Both the position numbers and the translations under genes were made by a program. Positions 9,313 through 17,474 of a stretch of DNA of 64,000 bases are shown one piece after another. Below the pieces are notes generated by a model. The model did not search any database, was not told the origin of the DNA, and worked only from the letters and a program-made list of their open reading frames with translations. Location: positions 99,906-163,905 of the forward strand of contig JABXIQ010000006.1 of assembly GCA_013373015.1 (NCBI GenBank). The letters are read 5' to 3'. Each line of letters begins with the position of its first letter. The stretch's first letter is position 1. This DNA comes from Kangiellaceae bacterium. GTDB taxonomy: Bacteria; Pseudomonadota; Gammaproteobacteria; Enterobacterales; Kangiellaceae.

Positions 9313-10650
9313 ATGCTAGAACACAAAACTCGCTCGATACTACTATTCGGCCCTAACGAGTCCACCAGCTCTTTAGCTGAACGACTTGCCGAACAGCAAT
9401 GGAAAGTATTTTTAACGGAAGAAAAAAATCAATTCCGCAAGCTATTCCAACATCACTTATTTGAAGTTGTGGTAGTGTTCCTTTCGCAAGACGAAGAACC
9501 TTCGATTAGCGAATTTGAAGAATTGGCATCTATTAACATTGCAACTAAATGGATTGCGGTTATACCCAGCGAGGATTGGTTTGAAAATCACCCCAACTTC
9601 CTCTTCAGCCACCTTTTTTACGATTATCATCGTCAGCCGTTACGCTTCGATTATTTTTTAGCAACCATTGGTCACGCCTACGGCATGGCGGAATTACAAA
9701 ACCGTCAATTAAGCCAAATGCAATTATCCAGCAGTAATGAAGAAATTATTGGTAAATCACCTGCTTCAATGCAGCTAAAAAAAACCATCAATAAAGTCGC
9801 TCTCGAAGATGCAACCGTTTTGATTACAGGTGAAAGTGGCACTGGCAAAGAACTAGCTGCTCGGAATATCCACCAGCGCTCGCGTCGTAAAAACGGGCCC
9901 TTTGTAGCCATTAATTGCGCTGCTATTCCTGAAACCTTGTTTTATTCAGAGCTTTTTGGCCACGAAAAAGGGGCTTTCACCAATGCCGATAGCCGTCATA
10001 TTGGGCGCATCGAATCAGCTGATGGCGGTACAGTTTTCTTGGATGAAATTGGCGACCTTCCCTTAAACTTACAAACCAATTTATTGCGTTTTCTAGAACT
10101 CAATCAGATTGAGCGTTTAGGCAGCGTTGTTAGTGTTAATGTTGATTGCCGTATCATTGTTGCCACCAATGTTGATCTAAAACAGGCCGTTAATGATGGT
10201 CACTTCCGCGAAGATCTTTACCATCGAATCAATGTATTGCCCTTACATATACCTCCATTGAGAACACGCAGAGAAGATGTGCCGATTTTGGCCAATTTCT
10301 TTCTTGATCAATTTTCCAAAGGTCATGTGCGTAAAAACTTTACCCAAAACTGCTTCAACGCTATGAGCCAATACCATTGGCCGGGTAATGTTCGAGAGTT
10401 GATGAATCGTGTGCGTCGCGGCGTTATCTTATCTGAAGGTCATTTGATCTCAGAACAGAACCTTGATCTCAATATTGGCAAACCGCAAAAAATTGAATCC
10501 TTACAGGAAGCTCGTAACAAAGCAGAACGTGAAACCATTATTCATTCCATCGAAAGCGCTGGCTATAACCATACCCAAGCAGCAAAAGATCTGGGCATTT
10601 CGCGCACCAGCTTATACCGACTGTTAAATAAACATAACATCCCAATGTAA
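9313..10650 (+). CDS. VpsR-like AAA+ transcriptional regulator with Fis-type HTH
   Basis: The protein has three parts. The N-terminal domain (1-130) resembles a receiver fold of the VpsR type without an obvious phospho-acceptor. The central sigma54-activator AAA+ domain has Walker A GESGTGKE at 173-180 and Walker [13 protein letters not shown] near 238-249. The C-terminal Fis-like helix-turn-helix is [20 protein letters not shown]. The sigma54-contacting loop, usually GAFTGA, reads GAFTNA at 220-225. VpsR of Vibrio is known to act with sigma70 and cyclic-di-GMP, so sigma54 independence is plausible here but inferred. GGAGG precedes the ATG. It stands alone, upstream of a secreted protease. 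Confidence 0.82.
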   Translation: MLEHKTRSILLFGPNESTSSLAERLAEQQWKVFLTEEKNQFRKLFQHHLFEVVVVFLSQDEEPSISEFEELASINIATKWIAVIPSEDWFENHPNFLFSHLFYDYHRQPLRFDYFLATIGHAYGMAELQNRQLSQMQLSSSNEEIIGKSPASMQLKKTINKVALEDATVLITGESGTGKELAARNIHQRSRRKNGPFVAINCAAIPETLFYSELFGHEKGAFTNADSRHIGRIESADGGTVFLDEIGDLPLNLQTNLLRFLELNQIERLGSVVSVNVDCRIIVATNVDLKQAVNDGHFREDLYHRINVLPLHIPPLRTRREDVPILANFFLDQFSKGHVRKNFTQNCFNAMSQYHWPGNVRELMNRVRRGVILSEGHLISEQNLDLNIGKPQKIESLQEARNKAERETIIHSIESAGYNHTQAAKDLGISRTSLYRLLNKHNIPM

Positions 10651-10881
10651 CAGATCTGGGAATTGTGTTGACTTGCTCACAACTGCTTAATTAGCAGTGT
10701 CTCAAACTGTATGTTTTTTAATCTCATCGTAACTTGTGTCACATTTTTTTACACTTCAAATCATTATGATGCCCGCCGTAAGTTAATCATCCACATCAAT
10801 CTGTTGTAGCATTTTTGTAACACTTGGCTAACGTCAACTTTATATTGCAACACAGATTTACACGACAGTTATGAGGTATCT

Positions 10882-12591
10882 ATGCAATTTCTTTTGAAAG
10901 GCTCTTTAGCCTTAGCGAGCATCTTTTTATTCACAGCAGGAAGCTACGCCAATCAAAAGGAACACCTACAAGGCACTATCACAATTAATTACGAAGATCA
11001 TATAGGACAAAAAGGTTTCTCTGCCGAGCATCACGGCAACTTGACCTATCAACTGACCGATCAGAAAGGTCAATCCTACGAAGTTCTGTTAGATAAACAG
11101 CCGCAATGGTTACAAACTGGACAAACAGTTCGTTTACAAGCCCAACGTCATAATCAAAAACTGACTACTAGCAGCAATGACCTTAGCCTATTACAAGGTG
11201 GAACTGAATCAACTAGTAACGTGCAAGCTTTGCAAAGCCAAGAAGTAATATCTGGAAATCATAAAGTATTGGTCACAGAAGTTAACTTCGCCATTAATCC
11301 AATCGTTCGCTTCAGCTCTAGTCAGCTAAGCGACATGCTTTTTAACCAAGCCCATCAATTCTTTTTAGAAAACTCTTATGGCGCTTTCGGTTTGGTCGGT
11401 GATGCGCTGGAACCCGTAACTGTTGATGTGGATACTTCAGTGTGCAATACCAGTATCATCGCCGATCAAGCTGACTCCATTCTGCGCCAACGAGGTTATG
11501 AGCCGAACAATTACGATCATGTGATGTATGTAATGCCTACCCATCCAAAATGTACTTGGTCAGGAAAAGGAAATGTTAACGGACCGCGCAGTTGGATTAA
11601 GCGCTTTGAATTAAGCACAGTAAATCATGAGTTGGGGCATAACTTAGGTTTGTATCATTCGAATAAAAAAGAATGCGGTAGCGTAACAACAAATAGTGAG
11701 CATTGCTCAATCGTTGAATACGGTGACTACAACAGTGCCATGAGTTCAACCACTAGCAGTAAACACTTTAATGGCTTTCATAAAGAACAATTAGGCTGGT
11801 TGCCGCAACAAATGATTAAGATAACAGATAATCAAACTATAACTCTAAGCCCACTGGAAACTCAGGATAACAATCTAAAGATTGCTAAAATCCTGAAAGG
11901 CACCAATAGCCAAGGTCAGCTCGAATATTATTACATTGAGTATCGCCAAGCGATTGGCTTTGATGCCAGTCTGGCCAGTGAATTTCCACAATTCTTAACT
12001 GGCGTTCGATTGCGTGAAGCTATTGCTGATTCGGCTAATAGCAGTAACCTGCTCGATCCAACGCCTAATAGTAATAGCTATGATTGGGACGATATTAGTC
12101 TTGATCCTGGCGCCATATATCAAGACGCAGAATATGGCGTAACGATCACCATCCTAAGTTCGGATGCTAATTCATTAAGCTTGAATGTGGCTTATGACCA
12201 ATCAGGAGGTTCACAACCTGATCCGCAGCCAGAACCAGAGCCAACCACCAATACAGCACCTGTTGCTAATAATGATCTTGTTATCATAAGTAATAAAAAC
12301 GCTACCAACATTGATGTCTTAATCAATGACTATGATGCCGAGTTTGACTCCATCACGATAAGCGAAGTAAGCCAAGGCTCGAAAGGTTCTGTTCAAATCA
12401 ATCATGATGGTAGCTTGACCTATACTCCTAGTAAGCGCTTCAAAACTACTGACAGTTTTACCTATATCATCAGCGATGGCACATTAACCAATAGCGCAAC
12501 CGTGACTATTAACTTGCACAGTTCTAGCGATGGTGAAACTGATGAAGGTGGTAGCACTGGTGGAAAAGGTGGCGCTAAAGGCCGCAAATAA
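10882..12591 (+). CDS. Secreted M11-type (gametolysin-like) metallopeptidase with C-terminal Ig-like domain
   Basis: A signal peptide (about 1-23, ending SYAN) is followed by a propeptide-like region and a metzincin domain. The zinc motif HELGHNLGLYH covers residues 249-259, and EYGDYNSAMSS downstream supplies the Met-turn; CTWSGKGNVNG before the zinc site is typical of the M11 family. After a proline-rich hinge (PDPQPEPEPTTN) comes an Ig/cadherin-like domain (about 430-545) with NDYDAEFDSI and DSFTYIISDG, then a Gly-rich basic tail. The target is probably an extracellular glycoprotein or polymer, which is inference. GAGGTATCT precedes the ATG. No sortase or GlyGly-CTERM anchor is seen. Confidence 0.85.
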   Translation: MQFLLKGSLALASIFLFTAGSYANQKEHLQGTITINYEDHIGQKGFSAEHHGNLTYQLTDQKGQSYEVLLDKQPQWLQTGQTVRLQAQRHNQKLTTSSNDLSLLQGGTESTSNVQALQSQEVISGNHKVLVTEVNFAINPIVRFSSSQLSDMLFNQAHQFFLENSYGAFGLVGDALEPVTVDVDTSVCNTSIIADQADSILRQRGYEPNNYDHVMYVMPTHPKCTWSGKGNVNGPRSWIKRFELSTVNHELGHNLGLYHSNKKECGSVTTNSEHCSIVEYGDYNSAMSSTTSSKHFNGFHKEQLGWLPQQMIKITDNQTITLSPLETQDNNLKIAKILKGTNSQGQLEYYYIEYRQAIGFDASLASEFPQFLTGVRLREAIADSANSSNLLDPTPNSNSYDWDDISLDPGAIYQDAEYGVTITILSSDANSLSLNVAYDQSGGSQPDPQPEPEPTTNTAPVANNDLVIISNKNATNIDVLINDYDAEFDSITISEVSQGSKGSVQINHDGSLTYTPSKRFKTTDSFTYIISDGTLTNSATVTINLHSSSDGETDEGGSTGGKGGAKGRK

Positions 12592-12617
12592 AAAACTACG
12601 ATAAATGTTCATAAAAT

Positions 12618-12648
12618 AAAAAAGCCCTTCAGACGAAGGGCTTTTTTT
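12618..12648. terminator. Bidirectional terminator between convergent genes
   Basis: The stem AAAAAAGCCCTTC / GAAGGGCTTTTTT has loop AGAC and T-runs on both strands. It lies between the metallopeptidase (plus) and the secreted 558-residue protein (minus). Confidence 0.92.
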
Positions 12649-12688
12649 CGTGTCGCGAATAACCTATTCAATAGGGCTTATTAACGCC

Positions 12689-14365
12689 TTATTGGTCTTG
12701 GCTAAGAGGACACAAGTCACAGGTTGCTGTATCAGACTGACCTACAGTTGCTAAAGGACCTGTATCGACCACAGGAGAGGTTGCTTTAGCAGTCGCAGTA
12801 TTAGCAGAAGTACCAGCCGTTCCACTTGGAATAGCATCTGGGAAATAATCTCCACTACGCACTGCACAGACACTACCACCAAACATGCCATCTAAAGTGC
12901 CATCAGCAGCTTCACAGAAGCCATTAACATTACAGCTGCTTCCTGCGGCGCACTCATTATCCGATAAACAACTTCTTGGGAAATCCAACGAGAAGTTTTC
13001 ATTCAATGAGATATCTTGATTATCAGTTAAGTTAACATCCAACGGTGCATCGCCCGTATTACAGACGGTCACATCGTACATTTTCTTAACTGCTACCACG
13101 CCAGTGCTATCATCAAGATATAAGCTACAGTTTTTAGCAATAGTTAGCATTGGGGTTAGTTGCAAGGAATCGCAATCTGTTGTGTATTGATCCGCGGTTA
13201 TGCTGCTTGAGCCAAAACTGACTTTGGCATCAACCGTATTAGCACCTCCGTTGACACTGGATGTATATTGACCACTGAAGCTAATCACTTCATTTGGCGC
13301 CCATCCATCTGCACCACCAGCAATATCACTAACAGCTTTGATCACTTGGAAAGCTGCACCATCACTAGGTTGATCATCGACAGTAACGGTTTCACTTGCG
13401 GCAATACTACCGACCCCCGTATTTTGCAAGTTAATGGTGTAGTCAATGGTAAATTGATTACCCGCGGTTAACTCACTTGCGCTACAGGTTTTTGTCACTG
13501 CAATTGAACATAGTGGGAACTCTCCACCCAAGAAGTCTTTCAATTGAGCCGTTTCAGAGCGCGAAGAACGAGTTTCAATTAAGAAACTACTGAAACAAGG
13601 AACTTCACTGACACCAACCAATGCCAGCGCATCAGAGACATTCAAACGACCTTCAAAGAATGATTCTGGGGGATATGTTCCAGCAGCACCTGATTTGCTT
13701 TGGTAATCCCAAATAGTAGAGAAATCACCATCGTTGGTAATTGCACAAGCAATACCAGGATCGTTAGGACCATTACATTTGGCTCCAGCATCACCAGAGT
13801 TGTAGATAACTTGTAAATTATCATCAACATCGCCACCACTATTGACCCATCGCATGACTTGTACGAAAGGCTCAGCGTTAGAACCTTGAGGATATTCCAT
13901 TACAATAAACAGATCATTTTCTTGATGTTGACCAGTAAAACGATTACTACCATCAGGACCTACTTTATCTTGGAAAAACCAAAAGCCCATGATTGCGTCA
14001 CCGTTATTGGCATAACGCTCTGCACCAAAATAAAAAATCAAATCATCCGCGCTGTTGTAAGCCGCGGCATAACCATTGCGTAAATCGTCTTTATCAGGCA
14101 CAGCGCCATCTTTGTACCACCATTGAGTCACATCTTCAGTGTCTTTCGAACCACCTTTCCAGAAAATTGTTGCAGGCGGCAAATCTGCGACGACACCCGT
14201 TGCAACCAACTCACCACTAGCCATATTGGAATTAACATTCTCCCAATCATCAGCAGCGGTATCTTTTTGTATGTTGCCATCGAGCTCAAGTGGGTCAACC
14301 GCCATAGCGGTCGCGGCACAAAATAGCGCGGCACAACATCCTGTTGCCCATTTTTTCATATTCAT
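12689..14365 (-). CDS. Large secreted protein with DUF11-like repeat region, unknown function
   Basis: I do not recognise a specific family. The signal peptide is MNMKKWATGCCAALFCAATAMA. Residues about 25-265 form an acidic, aromatic domain (WKGGSKDTEDVTQWW, DLIFYFGAERYANNGD, ENDLFIVMEYPQG) like those in secreted proteins with DUF11 domains. From about 290 onward two beta-rich repeats resemble DUF11/SipA-type extracellular modules (SIAVTKTCSASELTAGNQF and MLTIAKNCSLYLDDSTG). The C-terminal third is Cys-rich (CLSDNECAAGSSCNVNGFC), suggesting disulfides outside the cytoplasm. GGAGGAATAAACT precedes the ATG. It stands alone and converges on the metallopeptidase. Confidence 0.75.
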   Translation of the reverse strand: MNMKKWATGCCAALFCAATAMAVDPLELDGNIQKDTAADDWENVNSNMASGELVATGVVADLPPATIFWKGGSKDTEDVTQWWYKDGAVPDKDDLRNGYAAAYNSADDLIFYFGAERYANNGDAIMGFWFFQDKVGPDGSNRFTGQHQENDLFIVMEYPQGSNAEPFVQVMRWVNSGGDVDDNLQVIYNSGDAGAKCNGPNDPGIACAITNDGDFSTIWDYQSKSGAAGTYPPESFFEGRLNVSDALALVGVSEVPCFSSFLIETRSSRSETAQLKDFLGGEFPLCSIAVTKTCSASELTAGNQFTIDYTINLQNTGVGSIAASETVTVDDQPSDGAAFQVIKAVSDIAGGADGWAPNEVISFSGQYTSSVNGGANTVDAKVSFGSSSITADQYTTDCDSLQLTPMLTIAKNCSLYLDDSTGVVAVKKMYDVTVCNTGDAPLDVNLTDNQDISLNENFSLDFPRSCLSDNECAAGSSCNVNGFCEAADGTLDGMFGGSVCAVRSGDYFPDAIPSGTAGTSANTATAKATSPVVDTGPLATVGQSDTATCDLCPLSQDQ

Positions 14366-14692
14366 AGTTTATTCCTCCCTTAATATAAGCAAACGTTCCT
14401 ATGAAACCGACCATCCCTGTAAAACATTAGTTGAGGCCAGATGCTTTTTGGGTAAGCACTCTTATAATAAGCAATAGTTATGCCAAGACAAATAACTCAT
14501 TGATAAATAAGAGTTAACAGAATTGCAGCGATCTTTACTGAGACCCTAATGATGTTTTATGTTTCAGAAATAGGACTGTTTTAGAGGAGTAAATGACCTT
14601 TCGAGCAAAAACAATCAGTTAGCTTAAACAAGGTGTTTAATAAATGAGACAATCAGAATTTCAGGATAGTGCTTTTTGTACAGTAAAAAAGA
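14366..14692. other. Intergenic stretch without a recognised gene
   Basis: About 330 bases hold the upstream region of the secreted 558-residue protein. I see no ORF with a ribosome binding site, no RNA gene and no strong inverted repeat apart from the terminator that closes the DUF937 gene at its right end. Confidence 0.6.
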
Positions 14693-14717
14693 TAAGCCCT
14701 TGCAAATCAAGGGCTTA
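14684..14717 (-). terminator. Intrinsic terminator of the DUF937 gene
   Basis: The arms TAAGCCCTTG and CAAGGGCTTA are separated by five bases. On the minus strand the stem is followed by TCTTTTTTAC, which suits termination of the gene ending at 14748. Confidence 0.85.
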
Positions 14718-14747
14718 AGTTTGTAGCATTTTTAGGATATCTAACGA

Positions 14748-15275
14748 CTAGCGGAAGAATTCACCAGCCATTCCTAACAAATCATCCATCATAGAGCCAT
14801 CACCATCACTATCTAAAATCGACTCTAATAAATTAGGATTACGACCCATTGGTTCTTCAGCTTGTTTCTTGCTCAAACTGCCCATAAAAATTGTCGCCGC
14901 CATGGGTAACAGCTTTTTCAATAATGATGAATCCAAACCAGTCTGCTGCGAAGCTTCACGGGCAACTTCACGACTGCGATCTTTTGTCCCTAAGATATGA
15001 CCTAATATAGAGTTACCGTTATCAATCGAGCTTTGCTGATCCAATAATTCAGGACTATCAATATAACGCGAGTTTCGGTCTTGATTAAGCGCTTCTAACA
15101 AAGACTCCAAACCGCCTTGTTGAGAAATGTTTTTTTTCATTCCGCCTTGTAGCGCAGGTAACAAACTACCCAATCCTTTCAACGCATCAGCAGGATCAAT
15201 ATTCAAACTTTTTGCAACTTGCTCTACCGCGCCTGAATTTTGTTGCCCTAAAACCATATCAAGTAAACTTGCCAT
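14748..15275 (-). CDS. DUF937 family protein
   Basis: This is a 175-residue DUF937 protein, a family of unknown function sometimes called YidB-like. It opens with the family-typical MASLLDMVLGQ, then DPADALKGLGSLLPALQGGM and a middle block SILGHILGTK and LLKKLLPMAATIFMGSL. It ends in DSDGDGSMMDDLLGMAGEFF, where DxDxDG looks like a single calcium-type loop. There is no signal peptide or membrane helix, so it is probably cytoplasmic. I chose the ATG at 15275 because GGAG lies six to seven bases upstream; an in-frame ATG at 15287 overlaps that site. Confidence 0.82.
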   Translation of the reverse strand: MASLLDMVLGQQNSGAVEQVAKSLNIDPADALKGLGSLLPALQGGMKKNISQQGGLESLLEALNQDRNSRYIDSPELLDQQSSIDNGNSILGHILGTKDRSREVAREASQQTGLDSSLLKKLLPMAATIFMGSLSKKQAEEPMGRNPNLLESILDSDGDGSMMDDLLGMAGEFFR

Positions 15276-15428
15276 GTTATTCTCCATTCATTGTTAACAT
15301 TTTCTGCTCATGTTTAACAGATAGATATTTGTTAAACTGCTGTGATTACTATATGGTGTTGGCCATCAATATTCCAATCCCTTTTAGAGGCATTTAACAC
15401 TTTTTAACGCTCTGACCGGCTATATCTT

Positions 15429-15800
15429 ATGTCTGAAACCATGCAACATTTTCGTCAACAAGTTTACTTTTGGGTACAACAGATTCCCAAAGGCACTGTT
15501 GCATCTTATGGCCAAATAGCCAAACTGGCTGGTTTTCCACGACATGCCCGTCATGTCAGCAAGGCGCTTGGCTGTGCTGATAAATCACTGAAATTGCCTT
15601 GGTTTCGGGTGATAGGAGCTAATGGGAAAATAGCTTTTAATCCAGATAGCGATTCATTTGCCAAGCAAAAGTGCTTGCTTGAAAAAGAAGGTGTTCAATT
15701 CAAACAAGATACTATTGATATGAAACAATTTGCTTGGCAACCCGTCAATACTGATAACCAACAGCTCTCAGGATTAATGGCTGAAGAGTTTTTTAGATAA
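15429..15800 (+). CDS. atl: Alkyltransferase-like protein (ATL)
   Basis: ATL proteins share the DNA-binding half of O6-methylguanine-DNA methyltransferase but cannot transfer the alkyl group. They bind and flip O6-alkylguanine and hand the lesion to nucleotide excision repair. Here the active-site PCHR is replaced by PWFR (57-60), with Trp in place of the acceptor Cys, followed by VIGANGKIAF. The helix-turn-helix is KGTVASYGQIAKLAGFPRHA with the Arg-rich finger. At 123 residues it is typical of bacterial ATLs (YbaZ). The ATG at 15429 follows TATATCTT without a clear ribosome binding site. The thioredoxin-like gene starts 22 bases downstream. Confidence 0.92.
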   Translation: MSETMQHFRQQVYFWVQQIPKGTVASYGQIAKLAGFPRHARHVSKALGCADKSLKLPWFRVIGANGKIAFNPDSDSFAKQKCLLEKEGVQFKQDTIDMKQFAWQPVNTDNQQLSGLMAEEFFR

Positions 15801-15821
15801 ACTCTTTCACCCACAAACCAC

Positions 15822-16349
15822 ATGACAACAGAGAAGAAACCCTATAGAACCTTAAAGCATTGGCTTATAATTGCTGCAGAAATTACCGTGTTTGCTATTA
15901 TATTTTTTGCTATTAACTGGTGGCAGCAACGCCACCAGTTAAGCCAGCAAGATAAGGCTCAAGCTCCTTCTATCAACTTGATCGGCCTCGATAATAAACT
16001 CTACTCTCTACCCTCTCAGAGTACAGATCATCTAGTTTATTTCTTTGCACCCTGGTGTACTATTTGTGATATATCGATTGGCAATATTGAAGATCGTAAA
16101 AATAGCCTTGCGAAAAAAGGCTATGACGTTTTTTATGTCGCCCTAAGTTGGCAAAGTCGAGAAGAAGTTGAGCAATTTGTAAAGGATAATCAATTAACCT
16201 TCCCTGTCTTATTGGGAACCGAGCAGGTTGCAAAACAATATAATATTAAAGGTTTTCCAACTTACTACATGATCAATTCACAAGGACAAGTCACCGCAGG
16301 TTCGCAAGGTTACAGCACTGAATTAGGGGTTTGGTTGAGAAGTTTATAG
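15822..16349 (+). CDS. Membrane-anchored thioredoxin-like (TlpA/ResA type) protein
   Basis: One N-terminal helix (about 13-33) anchors a periplasmic thioredoxin fold. The redox motif is WCTIC (Cys79, Cys82), the cis-proline block is IKGFPTYYMI, and a TlpA-type insert lies between. Such proteins reduce or shuffle disulfides in cytochrome c maturation or in suppressor-of-copper-sensitivity (ScsD-like) systems. The 175-residue length and anchor best match ScsD/TlpA proteins. No cytochrome c biogenesis genes are adjacent, so the substrate is unknown. It follows atl closely and may be cotranscribed with it. Confidence 0.87.
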   Translation: MTTEKKPYRTLKHWLIIAAEITVFAIIFFAINWWQQRHQLSQQDKAQAPSINLIGLDNKLYSLPSQSTDHLVYFFAPWCTICDISIGNIEDRKNSLAKKGYDVFYVALSWQSREEVEQFVKDNQLTFPVLLGTEQVAKQYNIKGFPTYYMINSQGQVTAGSQGYSTELGVWLRSL

Positions 16350-16366
16350 AAAACATTCCGTGTAAT

Positions 16367-16708
16367 TTAATGCAGATGACTTACATGTGAAATTTCATCA
16401 AATTTTTTCATCAACTTAATCAACTCATGTTTATCATCATCTTTCTTAAACACTTCCTCCGCGATAGGAGCTATTTGCGCAGGCCCGGGAGGTAACTGTT
16501 CATTATCAAGCATCTCACGCATTCTGGGTAAAAATATAAATTGCAACCACTGCTCTAAACTTAAGGTATCAACAGCAAAAGGCATGGTGCTCGCCAAAGC
16601 CTGCTCACTCGGCTTATGCACAGACCATAAGTCTAGGTTTATCATACAATCTTCGATCAAATCGAAAATTTCTGCATATTTTTCAAACCAATTTATACTA
16701 CTCATCAT
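16367..16708 (-). CDS. YqcC family (DUF446) protein
   Basis: This 113-residue cytoplasmic protein matches the YqcC/DUF446 family of unknown function: an all-helical domain with the block PFAVDTLSLEQWLQFIFLPRM and then LPPGPAQIAPIAEEVF. In E. coli yqcC lies beside truC, but that gene is not here. Its start region overlaps the end of the DUF2889 gene by 11 bases, so translation is probably coupled. Two adjacent ATG codons (16708 and 16705) are possible; GGAGGGG-like sequence upstream serves both. Confidence 0.85.
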   Translation of the reverse strand: MMSSINWFEKYAEIFDLIEDCMINLDLWSVHKPSEQALASTMPFAVDTLSLEQWLQFIFLPRMREMLDNEQLPPGPAQIAPIAEEVFKKDDDKHELIKLMKKFDEISHVSHLH

Positions 16709-17273
16709 TCCCCTCCATCTTTATCTGGATTTCTCCTTGATATTTATCTGGCCAGTGACGAGCAATTACAATCTCTTGATCAGAGAAGCTATGGCAAGAA
16801 TTCAAAATGCTATCGCTTAATGGGAAGTGTCCATCTTCGCCAAAAGTTAAATACGGCATAATGGTTTGGATGGCTGTCGTTGCCATTGGACGCAATAACT
16901 CCAACAAATGTGAACATCCCTTAATCCCACCAATTCGTTGATAGGCTTCTTTTGTCCAACCTTTGCCAATTTTCAATCCCACTAATTGCTTAAAGTTGGG
17001 CTCTACATCGGGACAAATTTCAAAGGGCGTTACTGGCATTGAAGCTTCAACATCTTGAATCACCAAATGATTATCCATGGTCAAGCGTAACCATAACTCA
17101 TGAACAAGCTCACCGGGTTGTAGCTTACCTCGCTGCAAAGTGGGAAAGGTATAACCTTTATCATCGGTTAAATGCGCTTCAATATCCCACAAGCCATCTT
17201 CGCGCAAATAACCATTACACTGGATATGGCGCTGATGAATAATTTTTCGAGAAGCAGGCTTTGCTAATGCCAT
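16698..17273 (-). CDS. DUF2889 domain-containing protein
   Basis: A 191-residue protein of the DUF2889 family, whose function is unknown. The characteristic opening RHIQCNGYLREDGLWDIEAHLTD is followed by PGELVHELWLRLTMD, then GLKIGKGWTKEA and a block GCSHLLELLRPMATTA with conserved Cys and His. There is no signal peptide or membrane segment. It overlaps the start of the downstream YqcC-family gene. The call is from sequence signatures only. Confidence 0.85.
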   Translation of the reverse strand: MALAKPASRKIIHQRHIQCNGYLREDGLWDIEAHLTDDKGYTFPTLQRGKLQPGELVHELWLRLTMDNHLVIQDVEASMPVTPFEICPDVEPNFKQLVGLKIGKGWTKEAYQRIGGIKGCSHLLELLRPMATTAIQTIMPYLTFGEDGHFPLSDSILNSCHSFSDQEIVIARHWPDKYQGEIQIKMEGNDE

Positions 17274-17351
17274 GTTTTGGCTCTATATGACAACTGGTAG
17301 AACCATTTTACCTATTTCAGACAGCATTTACTATTGTGTATAACGTTAAGA

Positions 17352-17405
17352 AAAAATCCCACTTATCTTCTTAACTATTAAATAGCTTCGACAATAAGTG
17401 GGATT
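17352..17405 (-). terminator. Terminator of the TonB receptor gene
   Basis: The perfect 12-bp arms AATCCCACTTAT (17355-17366) and ATAAGTGGGATT (17394-17405) enclose a 27-base loop. On the minus strand the stem runs into a T-tract. It lies about 70 bases after the receptor stop codon. Confidence 0.8.
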
Positions 17406-17474
17406 AAGCATTTCTAACTGTGCTAGCTAGAAATAAGGGAGAGACTTTTACTCTTCTTTCTGCACTTGCTTGAC

